The notes: generated from the letters alone by a model not told the origin. A stretch of 64,000 nucleotides of DNA from Cyrtodaria siliqua (GCA_037043455.1 JAWPHD010001269.1:62001-126000); one strand, 5' to 3'. Shown: positions 34,759 to 47,254, counted from the first letter of the stretch. Translations and numbers: made by a program.

Positions 34759-35250
34759 TATACTGACGAGATAAAGAAACGCCTCATCGGGAATTTCCGC
34801 TATATATTGTATGTACAATATGCTGCTGTTAATCGAATGGTACATGGCTACGTAAGACCTTTCTTTTCGGAAAAAATACTAAAACAACACAAAACACAGC
34901 AAATAGTATTTCCTCAAAGTTTGTTTATTGGCAGAGTATCTGTTTGGCTCAAGCATGTGAGCAAACTTAGGATGCAAATTTCTGCAAACTCTTTACGTTA
35001 AATACAATACTAAAATAGTCAATTTTTTCAAAGAGGAACTTCAACATTTATGAATTTCTTGTTCTAAAGTGTAGTGTGATTAAAACGTCTACAACATAAC
35101 AGTTGTGTCCTTTCTCTTACCAACTGCAACTTTGTTTTACAAAACATCTCGGGATTTCTTTGGAATATTATGTGGCATTAAGTCTGTGGTATAAACAATA
35201 TAATTATAGCGGAAATTCCCGTTGAGGCGTTTCTTTATCTCGTCAGTATA
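34759..35250. mobile_element. MITE with long terminal inverted repeats (492 bp)
   Basis: The left arm TATACTGACGAGATAAAGAA continues to gggaatttccgctata near 34804. The right arm from about 35205 is its near-perfect reverse complement and ends ctcgtcagtata at 35250. The arms are about 45 bp. TATA-rich ends suggest a TA target. The interior has a 64-codon frame with no motif. Confidence 0.9.
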
Positions 35251-35661
35251 TGTCTCTTATTCATTTCATACTGCTAATAATTGCTGATATTTTTTAATGG
35301 TAAACTTTGTCCATTAGTAGCAAACACTCTATAAACTAGAAAGGCGCATCCGTATTGTAAGCTTCGGACGAAGCGATTGCCCCGAACATTAAAAAAAAAT
35401 AGCGTATATCACACAAGCGAAGACCCAAATCCCTTACAAATTCATATTTTATAATTTATGACAAATAGTGTGAATGGTGTTATAAACGCCAAAAAAACAT
35501 GCCGAGCGTAGCGAGGTGTATAACAAGGTGTATATCACAAACGCCAAAACCTCTCTGATAATGACGACTCAAAATTAAATTATTAAAACATGTCTGTCGA
35601 AATTAAAAAACTTTGATTTGAAATGAAACACCAGGCCCAGCTATATCACATATTTAAACAA
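35251..35661. other. Unannotated DNA
   Basis: Contains gcttcggacgaagcgat near 35364, similar to the palindrome at 34449. No gene. Confidence 0.4.
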
Positions 35662-36600
35662 GAGCTGTCGGAGAAAAGCGCAGCTCGACTATTCGATTTT
35701 TCAGAGAATAATAAATTATATAGCTAGTATATACCATCAGAAAACAAGGCCAAAATAATGTGTGGTGGGGTTGGGTGCGCAACATAGCTATGTGTAAGTA
35801 TTGACCAAAACTACACAGAAATATGTAAAAAATAAATAAATTCGAGTTTTGAGTGGGGTGGGGGGTTTGAGAGGCGGGGTTGGTGGTGTGGAGGTCGGGG
35901 TGGTGAGGTCAACAAATACGTGTAAGAGAGGCTATGTAAGCATTCACCAAAACAACACAAACATATGTAAAAAAAAAACTAATTAAAAAATCGAGTTTTG
36001 AGTGGGGATGGGGGCGAGGCGAGGGGTGGGGAGTGCAACATATATGTGTAAGAAGCTATGTAAGAATAGACCAAAACAACAGAACTATTGTGAAAAACAA
36101 AATAAAAATAAAAAAAATTAGAAAATATATAAAAAAAAGGGAGTTTCGAGCATGCGGGTGGGGTGAGGGGAGGGGAGGGGCAACATAGCTATGTGTAAGA
36201 ATTGACCAAAACAACACAGAAATATGTAAAAAAAATAAAATAAAAAAGGGAGTTTCGACAGTGTGTGTGTGCGTGTGGTGGGTATGGGTGGGGTGGCGCG
36301 TGGAGAGGCAGGGGTATGGAGAGGGGCAACATATATGTGTAAGTAGCTATGTGTAAGAATTGACCAAAACAAACAAGGAAATATGTAAAAAATAATAATT
36401 AGATTTCAAACCTGGGGGGCGGGGAGGAGGAAGGGGGTGAGAGGCTTGGGGAGGGGTGGCAGGGGGCAACATATATGTGTAAGAATTGACTAAAACAACA
36501 TAGAAATATGTCACACAAAAAAAGTAAATAAAAAAATGGGGTGTGGAGGGTGGTGGGAGTGGGGGTGGGGGTGGAAGGAGGGAGCCCCAATATGGGTGAA
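35662..36600 (+). repeat. G-rich minisatellite, irregular 130-170 bp units
   Basis: About six units alternate a conserved part (tatgtgtaagaattgaccaa, aacaacacagaaatatgtaa) with variable G-runs such as gtggggtggggggtttgaga. The array starts near agctgtcggagaaaagcgca and ends at ccaatatgggtgaa. The same unit recurs in the foldback element at 37.16-38.47 kb. Confidence 0.85.
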
Positions 36601-36689
36601 GTATGAATAAGATGCATAATGCTATAACAAGTCCCAAACCAAAATTATAGATCTATACATGCAAACCTAGATCTGCCTTTATTGCACAT

Positions 36690-37045
36690 TTTATGGGCAA
36701 TCACAATTTGGGTTCCATGGGAGCCCAGATTATGTAGAAGACAATATTACTTACCCAACCCTTAACAACATACTATAAGGAAACCAATTCCAAAATTAAG
36801 TTCAGCTAGGACAAGAAATGTAAGATATATTGACCTGTAAACACAGCTTATACGCAAAATTTTATGTGAAACAGACATATTTTAAGGGCTATCAGAATTT
36901 GGGTTTCATGGGAGCCCAGGGGTTACAAGAACCAAAATTGCTTATGCAGCCATTAATATAATGCTATAAGGACGCCCATGGCCAAATTTAGTTGTGCTAG
37001 GACAAGAAATGTAAGAGAAATAGACTTGTAAACACAGCTTGACCC
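36690..37045. repeat. Imperfect tandem duplication, about 190-bp unit
   Basis: atttgggttccatgggagcc (near 36707) and atttgggtttcatgggagcc (near 36897) head two units, each ending in ctgtaaacacagctt or ttgtaaacacagctt. Confidence 0.85.
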
Positions 37046-37159
37046 TTGAAATATTAATAATATTGTCAGAATTGTCCAACATTTTCTTCCAGCAGCTGGG
37101 CTGCAATTTCTTGACGCTGTTGAGCCTTCATAAAACATTTTATTTTTTTAAGACGTTTA

Positions 37160-38473
37160 TACGGTGGCATAGACGTGACATGTGAGACAAATAATGTATC
37201 TCGTGGCCACGAGTTATTAAGTCGTGTCCACGACCTATTATGTCGTGGCGGCGAGTTATTATGTCGTGTCCACGACATAATTAGCCAATCAGAAGTGCTA
37301 AACAAATCGCTAGAAACCGCGGCTTTTCACCCATATTGGGGTATGTGCTCCATCTCTCCCTATCGGCGCCACCCCCACACCCACCAGCCCCATCCGGCAA
37401 CGCCAATTATTTTTTTTACATATTGCTGATTTGTTTTTGGTCCATTCATAGACTTATAGCTATGTTGCCTGCCCCTCCACCCTCCTCCGCCCCACCCATC
37501 CCGCCTAACCCATCCCGCCTAACCCACTCGAAACCCAATGTTTTTTTAAAAATATTTCCGTGTTGTTTTGGTCTATTCACAGACTTATAGCTACGTTTCC
37601 ACCCTTATCCGCCCCCACACCCACACTCCGCCTAACCCACTCGAAGCCCGATATATTTTTTTTTTTTTTTTTTTACATATTTTTTACATTTTCTTTCCAT
37701 TTCTAGATTTTTGCTATATTGCACCCCCACCCCGCTAAACCCACGCGGAACCTGTTTTTTTTTTTTTACATATTTCTGTGTTTTTTCTTGTCCATTCATA
37801 GACTTAAAGCTATGTTGTCCCCCCTATCCCCACACCCCTATGTCCAACCCACTCGAAAACCGATTTTCTTTTACATATTTCTGTGTTGTTTTGGTCCATA
37901 CATAGACTTATAGCTATGTTTCCCCCTACCCTGTCCCCCACACAACCCACTCCGCCGTGGGGAAACATAGCTATAAGTCTCTGAATAGATCAAAACAACA
38001 CAGAAATATGTAAAAAAACAAACATCGGGTTTCAAGTGGGTTTGGCTTGGCGGGGTGGGTGGGGGCGGGGTTGGTGGGGGGGGAGCAGGCAACATAGCTA
38101 TAAGTCTATGAATGGACCAACAACAAATCAGCAATATGTAAAAAAAAATTGCCGTGGCCGGATGAGGGTGGTGGTTGGGAGCGCCAGTAGGGGGAGAGGG
38201 AGCCCATACCCTAATATGGGTGAAAGGTCGCGATTTCTAGCGAATATTTTCAGCACTTCTGATTGGCTAATTATATCATGGCCACGGCATAAATAAGTCG
38301 TGGCCACGAGATAATAAGTCGTGGCCACGAGATAAATAAGTCCAGGCCACGACATAATGACATAATAAGTCGTGGCCACGAGATAAATAAGTCGAGGCCA
38401 CGACATAATGACATAATAAGTCGTGGCCATGAGTAAAATTATTTTTCTCTCATGTCACTTCTATGCCACCGTA
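37160..38473. mobile_element. Large foldback element (about 1.3 kb)
   Basis: The ends are inverted: TACGGTGGCATAGACGTGAC at 37160 against the complement of its near match at 38450-38473. Moving inward, each arm has a cluster of TCGTGGCCACGA-type palindromes, then ccaatcagaagtgct or agcacttctgattgg, then an atatgggtgaaa block, then C-rich or G-rich minisatellite units. The arms meet at GACTTATAGCTATGTTTCCC (37905 on) and its complement ending at 37979. No coding capacity. Proline-rich frames are low-complexity artefacts. Confidence 0.85.
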
Positions 38474-39850
38474 CACTTAGCATAATGGAATATTGAATGA
38501 AACAAAGAACACGTTTTACCCATTACAATATATGTTGTGTAACCGGGCACATGTATACTGAAATAACCTCTTAGGTCATCCTTAAAACAGTGTTGGTTTG
38601 CAGTGCTCAGACCGACTCCTACTCGCATTTTTTTTTTCACTGTGCCAAACTGCCAATATTCTCTCGCGATCCATTCCGGTAGATTCTATCATGGATCAAT
38701 CATCATATAAATCTAGGTCTATGATTCTAAAAAAAAATCAACAACCTACCCACTCACCTTGAAAATTATGGGTTGGAGCCATACATGTACATGTGATACT
38801 TTTGAAGACATAATCTGGGAGATTTAAGAATTTGTTAACGGAGATTTATCTAAAATCTGTGAGATTCTATAAGAAACCATTTCTTAGATATCTGGTATAA
38901 GTGATGCTTAATAAATTATATTCATACCTTTAAGTTTTTTTAAAGCATTTGATAACATAAAATAAGGGTAAATGTCATTTAAGAGCTTATAGATCTAAAA
39001 AAAATAATAATATGGAGGTTCTTAATTATTAAGTTTTGGTGTGTGTTTTTTTGCTACACTACGCGGTTTGATACAATGTGTGCCTGATCATTGACGTGTT
39101 ATACTTTGATAACATCACAAATAATAATAACCAAGCTCGTGACTTTTATGACTTTTATCTTCCCCCATATGTAAGTTTATAAGAATCTGTCATGGCATAG
39201 ACCGAGGTATAAGTGTTTTTATCGGAACCATGGCTCTGCCGAGGTTCCGATTAAACACTTATACCGAGGGTTGGAATTCCCTTTCTGAACCGAATACCCA
39301 TGATAGATTTGTTTTTGCATATCAGAGACATTTTGTGCGTTGACGCCGTCAGCTACTAATGTTTTGCATGTCCCGCATACCGGATACCGGATGTTCGTGC
39401 GCCGGATGTTGATGCGCGCGTGACTTTTATATAAAGATAAGACTTTTATAGGTGTAACACACCCATTGATTGTTGCATTGAGTTGTGTGTGAATTAAAAT
39501 TTAAATGCCATGTTGTCATTCATATCTGGGCCCAATTTAAAAATGAATAACTTACATTCTCATCACAAATGACATATATGCTGCCAAAAAATCCACAGAA
39601 TGGGGGTCATGTATCTTCTAAGAAAGAACTTGTCTCATGAATGAATGGTCCATTTAAAAACATAAACACTGAGATGCCATAATATTGTATTCATACACTC
39701 ATTTCCATATAAGCAAAATAAATTCAAAACTCACAATTTTAACATGGCAATGCTTGAAAAATATAACAAATAGATCAACAATGTGATATAAACCAAAAAT
39801 AGCACTTTAATTTAGTGAAAATGTCTTTTTTTTACAAAAAGAAATGAGAA
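38474..39850. other. Unannotated DNA with one strong hairpin
   Basis: Apart from the inverted repeat at 39205-39272 nothing is recognised. Confidence 0.5.
39205..39272. repeat. Perfect-looking short hairpin
   Basis: gaggtataagtgtttttatc plus ggaacc pairs with ggttccgattaaacacttat plus acc across an 11-13 nt loop. One or two mismatches. Confidence 0.85.
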
Positions 39851-40210
39851 TTATTTATTGACGCCATTATGCGATACCCCAGGCCGACACTTCCTGTATT
39901 GCAATGGATGTGCTACACCTAAAGATAAGACTTTATCTTTATAGATACTTTCCATCTCCCATGCAAAACGTGGATAGTCTTCTCCGGTATGCAAGAAAAT
40001 ACTTTCCATCCCCGATGTATACAAGAAATCACACGTATGGTCGGAGTACTGCACGCCAACAATACTTTTGCTAAGGCTGGCCTGGGCATAGTTTGCACTG
40101 GTACTGGTAGTGGTAACAATTTGGGGACAATTTGTTATTCGTAAAAAAAGGGAACAAAGTATTTGATAATGTACTACCGATATCTCTTTACATATATTGG
40201 GGCTCAGCAT
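39851..40210 (-). CDS. Unrecognised 119-codon open frame
   Basis: A frame with ordinary amino-acid composition (ISVVHYQILCSLFLRITNCP near the N-terminus, YTSGMESIFLHTGEDYPRFA in the middle). I recognise no family. It has no transmembrane segment and no repeats. It could be an exon or a relic of a mobile-element protein. An overlapping frame exists on the same strand, and chance cannot be excluded. Confidence 0.2.
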   Translation of the reverse strand: MLSPNICKEISVVHYQILCSLFLRITNCPQIVTTTSTSANYAQASLSKSIVGVQYSDHTCDFLYTSGMESIFLHTGEDYPRFAWEMESIYKDKVLSLGVAHPLQYRKCRPGVSHNGVNK

Positions 40211-40959
40211 GTTGATTCTAAATTAGATGTTTGCAGGACGTACATATGTTCAACGTAGGATATCAACTGGATATCAACTGGAAACACATTTAAAATTGCA
40301 TTTTAACGTTTAAATCAAAGCCCACATAGTGTATGGTATTTACATATTATATTGTATGAGTGCATATATGTGTACTTGTTGTCTTGCTCTTCCTCGTTTA
40401 TTGGTTACCAATATTGCCTCGAGCCAATGTATGGCCCGACGTTGCGCAAATAAGGTATTTATTTCCATAAATTCTGTGCATTGAAGGACCCTAAATGCAA
40501 TTTAATTATAATATGTTGTATTATATTAATGCTTTTAACAATGTATTTCAAATAAAGTATTGCTTTTCATTTTATTAACGATTTCGAACCGTAATCCCGC
40601 TTAGGTTGAAGCGTTTTAGTGCTGGCTGAGACGAGGATACATTTCACATGATACAATTACCATTTTAATGTTGACACTATCTTGGCAAAGCGGCCCGACA
40701 TATCAGCAACCGACGTTTGTCCGATACGGTCATGCTTACTGGGTTTACATATGCCAGGAGGATACCGATACAGAATGTGTGTTTGTGCTGTTTTGTATTT
40801 CACATTAAATAATATGACTGAACCTTTTTAATGCAAAGTACTATGACGAACATTTTATGAAACATTTTTGTCGTTTTGGTTGTATTAAAAAAGCTAGGAA
40901 TTTTTTTAATAGGTACTCCAAGTTTTACTGTTATACCACGGTATGTTATTCCTTCTTGA
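40211..40959. other. Unannotated DNA
   Basis: Nothing recognised. Confidence 0.5.
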
Positions 40960-41050
40960 TTGTCAATCCTCAGGCACAATCTGCCAAGGATTGTCAATCC
41001 TCAGGCACAATCTGCCAAGGATTGTCAATCCTCAGGCACAATCTGCCAAA
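40960..41050. repeat. Tandem repeat, 31-bp unit, about 2.8 copies
   Basis: Unit: aggattgtcaatcctcaggc acaatctgcca. It contains the hairpin AGGATTG-t-CAATCCT. Confidence 0.95.
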
Positions 41051-41389
41051 TATCATGTGCGACCGTGTCAAATTGAAACGGAATTATTTCAAATGATAAT
41101 TAAATTAATGTCTAATTGTTTCGGTGATTTCAACCCCATTATTACAGTATTAAACATAAACTTATCATTAGTTGCTTCTAATTTATTAATTCAAAGTTAT
41201 TTTTTTATAATATCAACCTAACAATGTAAACATAATTGTTTTATCAATGCTTTTTCGTAAACGCATGTATTTTCTGTGAATGCTCATACCTTGGTTATCT
41301 GAGGTACAACGTCAGCTAAATGGTTTAAAGAATAGTGTATACTAGTACATAAAATATATATTACATTTTGTTGTAATACATGTTAAACA

Positions 41390-43870
41390 ATGTATATACA
41401 ATCTTACCACATCACCTTATCAAAAACAAGCGTATTGCTCACATTCAAAAATATTCGCTAGAGAACAAACTACATGTTTGGCCTGTAACAATATTAAAGC
41501 GTGTTTTAATAACGGTAGTGTAGACAATTACACTATGTGGACTTGCCAAATAGTTTGTGTAGCACTTATTTTCCTATTCCATACTATTGTTTTCGTTAGG
41601 TATGGAACTACCGTTTATAGACAAAGTGTTGGTATCCTTATGGGTACGAGAGGTGTTCAACTAATAACGTAACACTTTCATTTTGTAACTGTATCAAATA
41701 TATTGACATTCTCGTCAAATATGTTTATTTTAATGTCAAGTCTAATGATTCCTTCAATATAAAACCTTATGATATGAACTTTTATTGCTTCCTAATTTTG
41801 CTGCATCCGTATTTTTTGAATAAGGGTAGAGCATGATGGTTTGAAGCAAAAATCTTGAAATAAAAAACTAACTGCATTACAATTTCTAAAAAAAATGCTT
41901 GTAAATTGTCGTTTAATTTATGGTAGTTTGGAATAAGCATTTGTTTGCTATTCGCCGGTTTTCAAGATTTCAAAGAAAATTAGTTTGGAACATCAGCTGC
42001 AGGCTTTATTATGATTTCCTCCTCTATACAAATGTTTCATTACTTTCTTATAGGAAAAGAAAGAAAAAATATATATCTTAAGATTTAGGGGCAAAACACA
42101 CACATTTGCAAATAATGATGAAAAAAGAAAAGAAAATTATAACCAAATATATCTTTATATGGTGTGTGATAATACAGCAAAAAGAACTATTCCTTTTTTG
42201 GCGTACAAAATATGAATAAAATGCTTATTTTGGTTAATTTATAAAATCATCGCTAAAATACGAGCAAACTGTCCTATCATATTTTAGTTTCTTAATATTG
42301 CGCTAAAATTCGAACTTTTAATTTAACATTTATATTTTTGTCTTAAAATAAAACATACGATCACATTTAAATTGTACACAGTTTTAAACAATTATGATAT
42401 GCATGTTGTCGAATTGCTTGGTTTAAGGTAAACTTTTACGGCTATAGAAACATATAGGCTTAAAATGGGAAAATAGCATGCTCCTCATTCAAATTGTTAT
42501 TTAAAACGAACCGCGTGAAATTGGAGATTATTTTTAAATGTATACGTTCTAAATGACAGTCTAACATAATTAAATAACGCATTTTTTATGAGAATCACTT
42601 GCGCTGAAAAATAGCATCTTAAACAAAAGTGTTACGTTATGAGTTGAACACCTCTCGTACGAAAGGTCATCTTTTGCGGCAGATTTTGCTTTTGCATTGC
42701 TATGAAAGAGATGTCATATGTTGAGTCAGGTACTCAGGCATAGGTAACTGAAGCCTTTAATGACACCTGTTGGTATCTGGATGACATATTAAAACTTGAC
42801 AATCTTGTTTTTTCTACTATTGTGTTATACTTTATATCCTAAAGAACTTTAACTCAACAAAGATAACCTTTTGATAATGTCTCTTCTTATCTCAATTTAC
42901 ATCAAGGAGAAATAAAAAATCTATGACAAGAGAGTTGGTTTTAATTTTGATATTGTTATCTAACTCCACTTAGTTGTTGATGATTCCTAGCTTCTTCTTA
43001 TGAGGTCTATATTTCTCAATTATTCGTTTTTCTGGAGTCGAGTTAAGGACTTAAATATTCATAAACTTTGTATAACTAACATGCTACTCCATCAGGCCTA
43101 CTGTTACAATAAACTTCGAAAGAAAGGTGGCTAATGTGTATTATCTATTATATATATCTATTATTATTTCTATATTCGTACCCCTGATCTACTTTTAAAA
43201 TATAAAAGTAATATATTTAAGAACTTCTCTGCGACAAGGACTATCACAACTTTAATTCTATGATGATGTGATTTACAAACTTGGTACGATCTTTGGTCAT
43301 AATCACTTTCAAATAATTTATATTAAACTTGTTGAATATTTTATAAAAAAAAGATCATGACTCTATCATGGTTGACCCATTTACAGTTCGCCACCATGCT
43401 TTCCTCTTTGATTGTATGATGACCAGACAGATGATGGCGTCTACCTAAATCCTGAAAGGACGATAGGGTTTAATGTTTGTCTTAAATAGTGTATTGTCGT
43501 ATAATTAATGGTTTGTTCCCTTGTCGGTATCACGTCAGCCAAGTCATTCAGTACTTGCTTTGTAGCTTAGCTTTCTATGATTTTATTTTTATATTTATTT
43601 ATAAATGATCATTTATGTGTTATACTTATATTGCCTAGTAATGCTGCAATGTTTGTTAGAGAGTATAACCTGGCGGGGATATCTTTATTTACACTGTTCC
43701 GTTTTATTGGGATGAAAACCCGTTTGTGTTTGTGGTGGAACATTAACATTGTAATTCGTGTTTGTTCTAATGCGGCGTGTTTTCTGTTGACTGTTTTCTG
43801 TGAAAGCTGCCTTTCCTATTCGAATCATATACCTATATTCGCTCCGTTTTTATATATTAACTTTCGTACT
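41390..43870 (+). pseudogene. Penelope-like RT copy split by a 1-kb MITE
   Basis: The left part (41390-41646) begins at the TTLPHHL region and reaches the GILMG motif (41478-41646 open). After the MITE the coding trace resumes at 42660 (gcggcagattttgcttttgc, gatgacatatta) with many frameshifts and stops. It passes the C-terminal region (cttctctgcgacaaggacta near 43225) into a tail ending about 43870. It was already disabled, or has decayed heavily since. The N-terminal part is missing. Confidence 0.8.
41647..42657. mobile_element. TA-flanked 1,011-bp MITE inserted in the RT
   Basis: Terminal inverted repeats CGAGAGGTGTTCAACT then ATAACGTAACACTTT, about 32 bp with a single mismatch. TA dinucleotides at 41645-41646 and 42658-42659 are the duplicated target. 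Removing one TA plus the element restores GGGTACGAA, as in other RT copies. The interior is AT-rich with no open frame of note, so it is non-autonomous and probably Tc1/mariner-like. Confidence 0.92.
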
Positions 43871-45464
43871 GGCTAGCAATGATAACACATATGTCTGATT
43901 CATTAAACAAACGTGTATTATCCTGTGCTCAAGAAAACATTGTGAAGGCAAAATAACAAATTATTGTATTTAGACAAGTATAAATAGAGGTGATTGGATA
44001 GATCCAAACAAACTGATAATGTGTGTGTGGCTTTATGCTTCTACATTTCCCTACTTGCGTGTAGCCACTGACTAATAAAGTAAATGTCTGATTTCAACAT
44101 CCGTCTCTGTTGGCGTTTTAACTTCCAGCGGCTTATTGTTAAATCAACTACGTGCAGGTTATCAATGACAAGGAATATGGCTGGATGTAATATGCCAATT
44201 GCTTGGTATTCCATTCCACTACAATACCCACGTTTTTTAATCACCAACACCAATTCGTCAGATTGTTATGAAGCTTAACTGACAGAATGTACTCTTAGTT
44301 ATTATATATACTACTGCAAGGATATCTGTTATATCTGTTATATCTGTTATATCTGTGGGAACACTTTAATAAATGTAATATTGGTAATAAATGTGTATGG
44401 AAAATATTTAATTGGACCGGAATGTTTCGGCAAAGTACGATCAGCTTGTTTTGTGCGGAGGAATATTTGTCTAACTGACACGAAGTGATCAACGTATGAC
44501 GTCGATGTTGATTGCTGTCATTAAAAACGTCAATAAATTTAATGAAGATGTTTACCTTTAGCTAGCGTTAAAATCAGTACGTGAGTGATCATTTGTTTCT
44601 ATTTCGTCAATTTCTTTTACAGCAACTTGGGAAATCATGCCGTTTTAATGTTGACTATTTGCACGTTTCCATTATTTTACAGTTGGCAGCAACTCGTTAT
44701 CAGCGTTCAGTACTAATCCTTGTCAAAGGTCAGTTCAGTACTAATCCTTGTCAAAGGTCAGTATGGTATTCAATTTAAACGTGACTAAATGAAAGTATAC
44801 AATAATGATTAAGATCCGTCTTTAATTATTGTCTGATTTGATAAATATTATCATATAAGTTATCTAGATCTAAACAGATAAATATTATCATATAAATTAT
44901 CTAGATCTAAACAAATATTACAAGACAAATTGTGCATGTATTTTAAAATCACATCATGCATAAATCCATGATACACCGAATACAACAATTTAGACGTAGA
45001 GGTAAATACAAGTATCACACATAGTATCACACATCAACAACGATGATGCTTGTGTGTGAGAGTAACAAACACCAAAAACAGAATTTCCGTTTAGCAAGTG
45101 TCAATGGTAAATAAAAGCTTGTCGCACTACGAACACGAACATACCATTGAGCAAAGTAAAAGGCTCAATCAAAGCTTATCATGCACTGAATATGAATATA
45201 GTAGTTCAAACGTCCGTTCTGTTGCACGACCCCCGTGATTGCACTTTATTCTTTTCTCTTTTGTTTGTTTTAGCTGATGTCATTATGTATTTTATAACGG
45301 TAAAGTATGAATATCGGTTTCTCGAATTGAACGTCCCGTAAATATCGCAAGGTATAATGAATAGTCTGGCAGTGTGACGACATTTAATTGCATGTACGTA
45401 CAATGTCTAGTGTGCACACATGAATCAGTGTTACAACTGCATACTGACTACTGGGCCGTCTCTA
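43871..45464. other. Unannotated DNA with short tandem repeats
   Basis: Holds (tatatctgt)4 at about 44322-44357, a 29-bp direct repeat ttcagtactaatccttgtca aaggtcag at 44706-44763 and a 37-bp direct repeat at about 44838-44911. No gene seen. Confidence 0.6.
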
Positions 45465-45790
45465 TATTTATATACAATACTTGTCTCTACATAGATTTAA
45501 AAAATTGTTCTACACATATTTACAGGAATTGCTCTAACACATTTACAGGATGTGTCTGAACATATATTTACATATATTGTCTCTACGCAGATTTACAGAA
45601 ATTGCTCTACACATATATATATATAGGAAGTGTCTCTACAAAGATTTACAGGAACTGCCTCTATATATATTAACAGGAATTGTCTCTACATAGATCAACA
45701 GTAATTGTCTATACTGATTTACAGGAATTGTTCTATACAGATTTACATGAATTGTCTCTACACAGATTTTACAGGAATTACCTAACTTCT
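45465..45790. repeat. Minisatellite, about 30-33 bp units, roughly ten copies
   Basis: Units vary around tgtctctacacagatttaca ggaat. Confidence 0.9.
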
Positions 45791-45849
45791 AAAGAATGTT
45801 TTTACTTCAGAACAGACATATACAATGAAAACAAAATATAATAGATTGT

Positions 45850-46160
45850 AAAACTACAAACAATGGAAACAAGAAAAGTAGAATGCACATGGCACATGCA
45901 ACTAAAAACACACAATTAAAACGACAATACAAGGAATGCATGACACAAAAAACATAAATGGTTGGCATTATGGTTATTGCCGAAGCAAAAAGACAGCTGG
46001 TAGTTTATACTATGTTCAAGGCTTCACCAAACCTCAGTTTTATCGTATTGTCATCGCAGTTAAACGGGACAATGTAAATAAAGAAATCCCTGCCCGGCTA
46101 TATTCTCTAACAAACAACATGAACTAGGCAGAATTAAAAGATAATGTAGTTTTAAAACAA
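45850..46160 (-). mobile_element. Decayed PLE tail
   Basis: Antisense matches include gcttcaccaaacctcagttt, attgtcatcgcagttaaacg and gacaatgtaaataaagaaat. Confidence 0.7.
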
Positions 46161-46172
46161 AGATGACTATAC

Positions 46173-46174
<2 letters not shown>

Positions 46175-46214
<40 letters not shown>
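46175..46214. repeat. (GA)n microsatellite
   Basis: Uninterrupted GA run. A second one sits at about 46382-46403 inside the adjoining repeats. Confidence 0.97.
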
Positions 46215-46218
<4 letters not shown>

Positions 46219-46219
46219 A

Positions 46220-46625
46220 ACCATTAAAACTTACCATTCCTCAAAGTTAGTACTCGAAGACTTTGGAGAAGCCAGAGCATCAAGAAAATACACCATTAAA
46301 TCTTAGCAGTACACAAAACAAGTACTCAATAAGTGGCTTTGAAGACGCCAACGCAGCAAGAGAATAAACCATTAAACATACAAGAGAGAGAGAGAGAGAG
46401 AGAATCCAGTGTAGCAAGAACATAAACCATTAACACTTAGCGTACTCAATGATTTTGCAGCAGCAAGTGCAGCAAGAGAATAAACCATTAAAACTTACCA
46501 TTCCTCAAAGTAAGTACTCGATGACTTTGGAGAAGTCAGAGCATCAAGAGAATACACTAAAACAGGTACTCAACAAATGGCTTTGCAGAAGCCAAAGCAG
46601 CAAGAGAATACATCATTAAATATAC
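46220..46625 (-). repeat. Minisatellite derived from a piece of the PLE tail
   Basis: About six units contain variants of gtactcaatgactttgcaga agccagagcagcaagagaat aaaccatta. That string occurs once in every normal PLE tail (for example 453-510 in copy 1). Here it lies exactly where it would follow the decayed tail at 45850-46160. Confidence 0.85.
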
Positions 46626-47254
46626 CATTTCAGTATTTTTCATGATCCAATGTTTTAGAAAGGATTTTTTTGTAAGATGTATACACTAGTCTTCACATAT
46701 GTACGAACCTAATTAATATCTATCAGATAGTCTTTTGAATAAACTATGCCTTAAAAATAGTGCATTAATTGATGTTCGCACGAATTATCATGGTATAAAT
46801 TATATTGTTTTTGTTATATAGATCTTGAAATGGATCTTTATTTCGGTTACTCTCATTTCACGCTTCTTGATTTAATTTTAAATTAACAACTATGATCTAT
46901 AATTAGCCAAGTTTATGTGCAGTTTTATATATATGCATCTATTTCAAGCCGTTGTAGGTTCAACAAAACACTTAACTTAATGCAGTGCTAAAACACTTTT
47001 TAGAAAGTGAAGTTTTCCTCGAGTCTCACTAACACTTATAAGGAACGACTGATATTATAAATATATAATCGAAATTAAGTGCGCACATATTGTTATTAAT
47101 ATAAAAAACCGTAATTTAAATATGTGTTTTATGGTCGTAATTGTCTTACATCGGTCGTGCTTTTAAGGTATTTACATTTCAACAGAATCGGGAAATGTTA
47201 AAAAAAAAAATTGTCCTCTAGCGTTAAAAGGCATTAGTTTATTATGTCTCTTCT
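46626..47254. other. AT-rich unannotated DNA
   Basis: Nothing recognised. Confidence 0.5.

Noticed and set aside
36118..38134. Proline-rich open frames
   Set aside because: They are the C-rich strand of the minisatellite and foldback arms; low complexity only.
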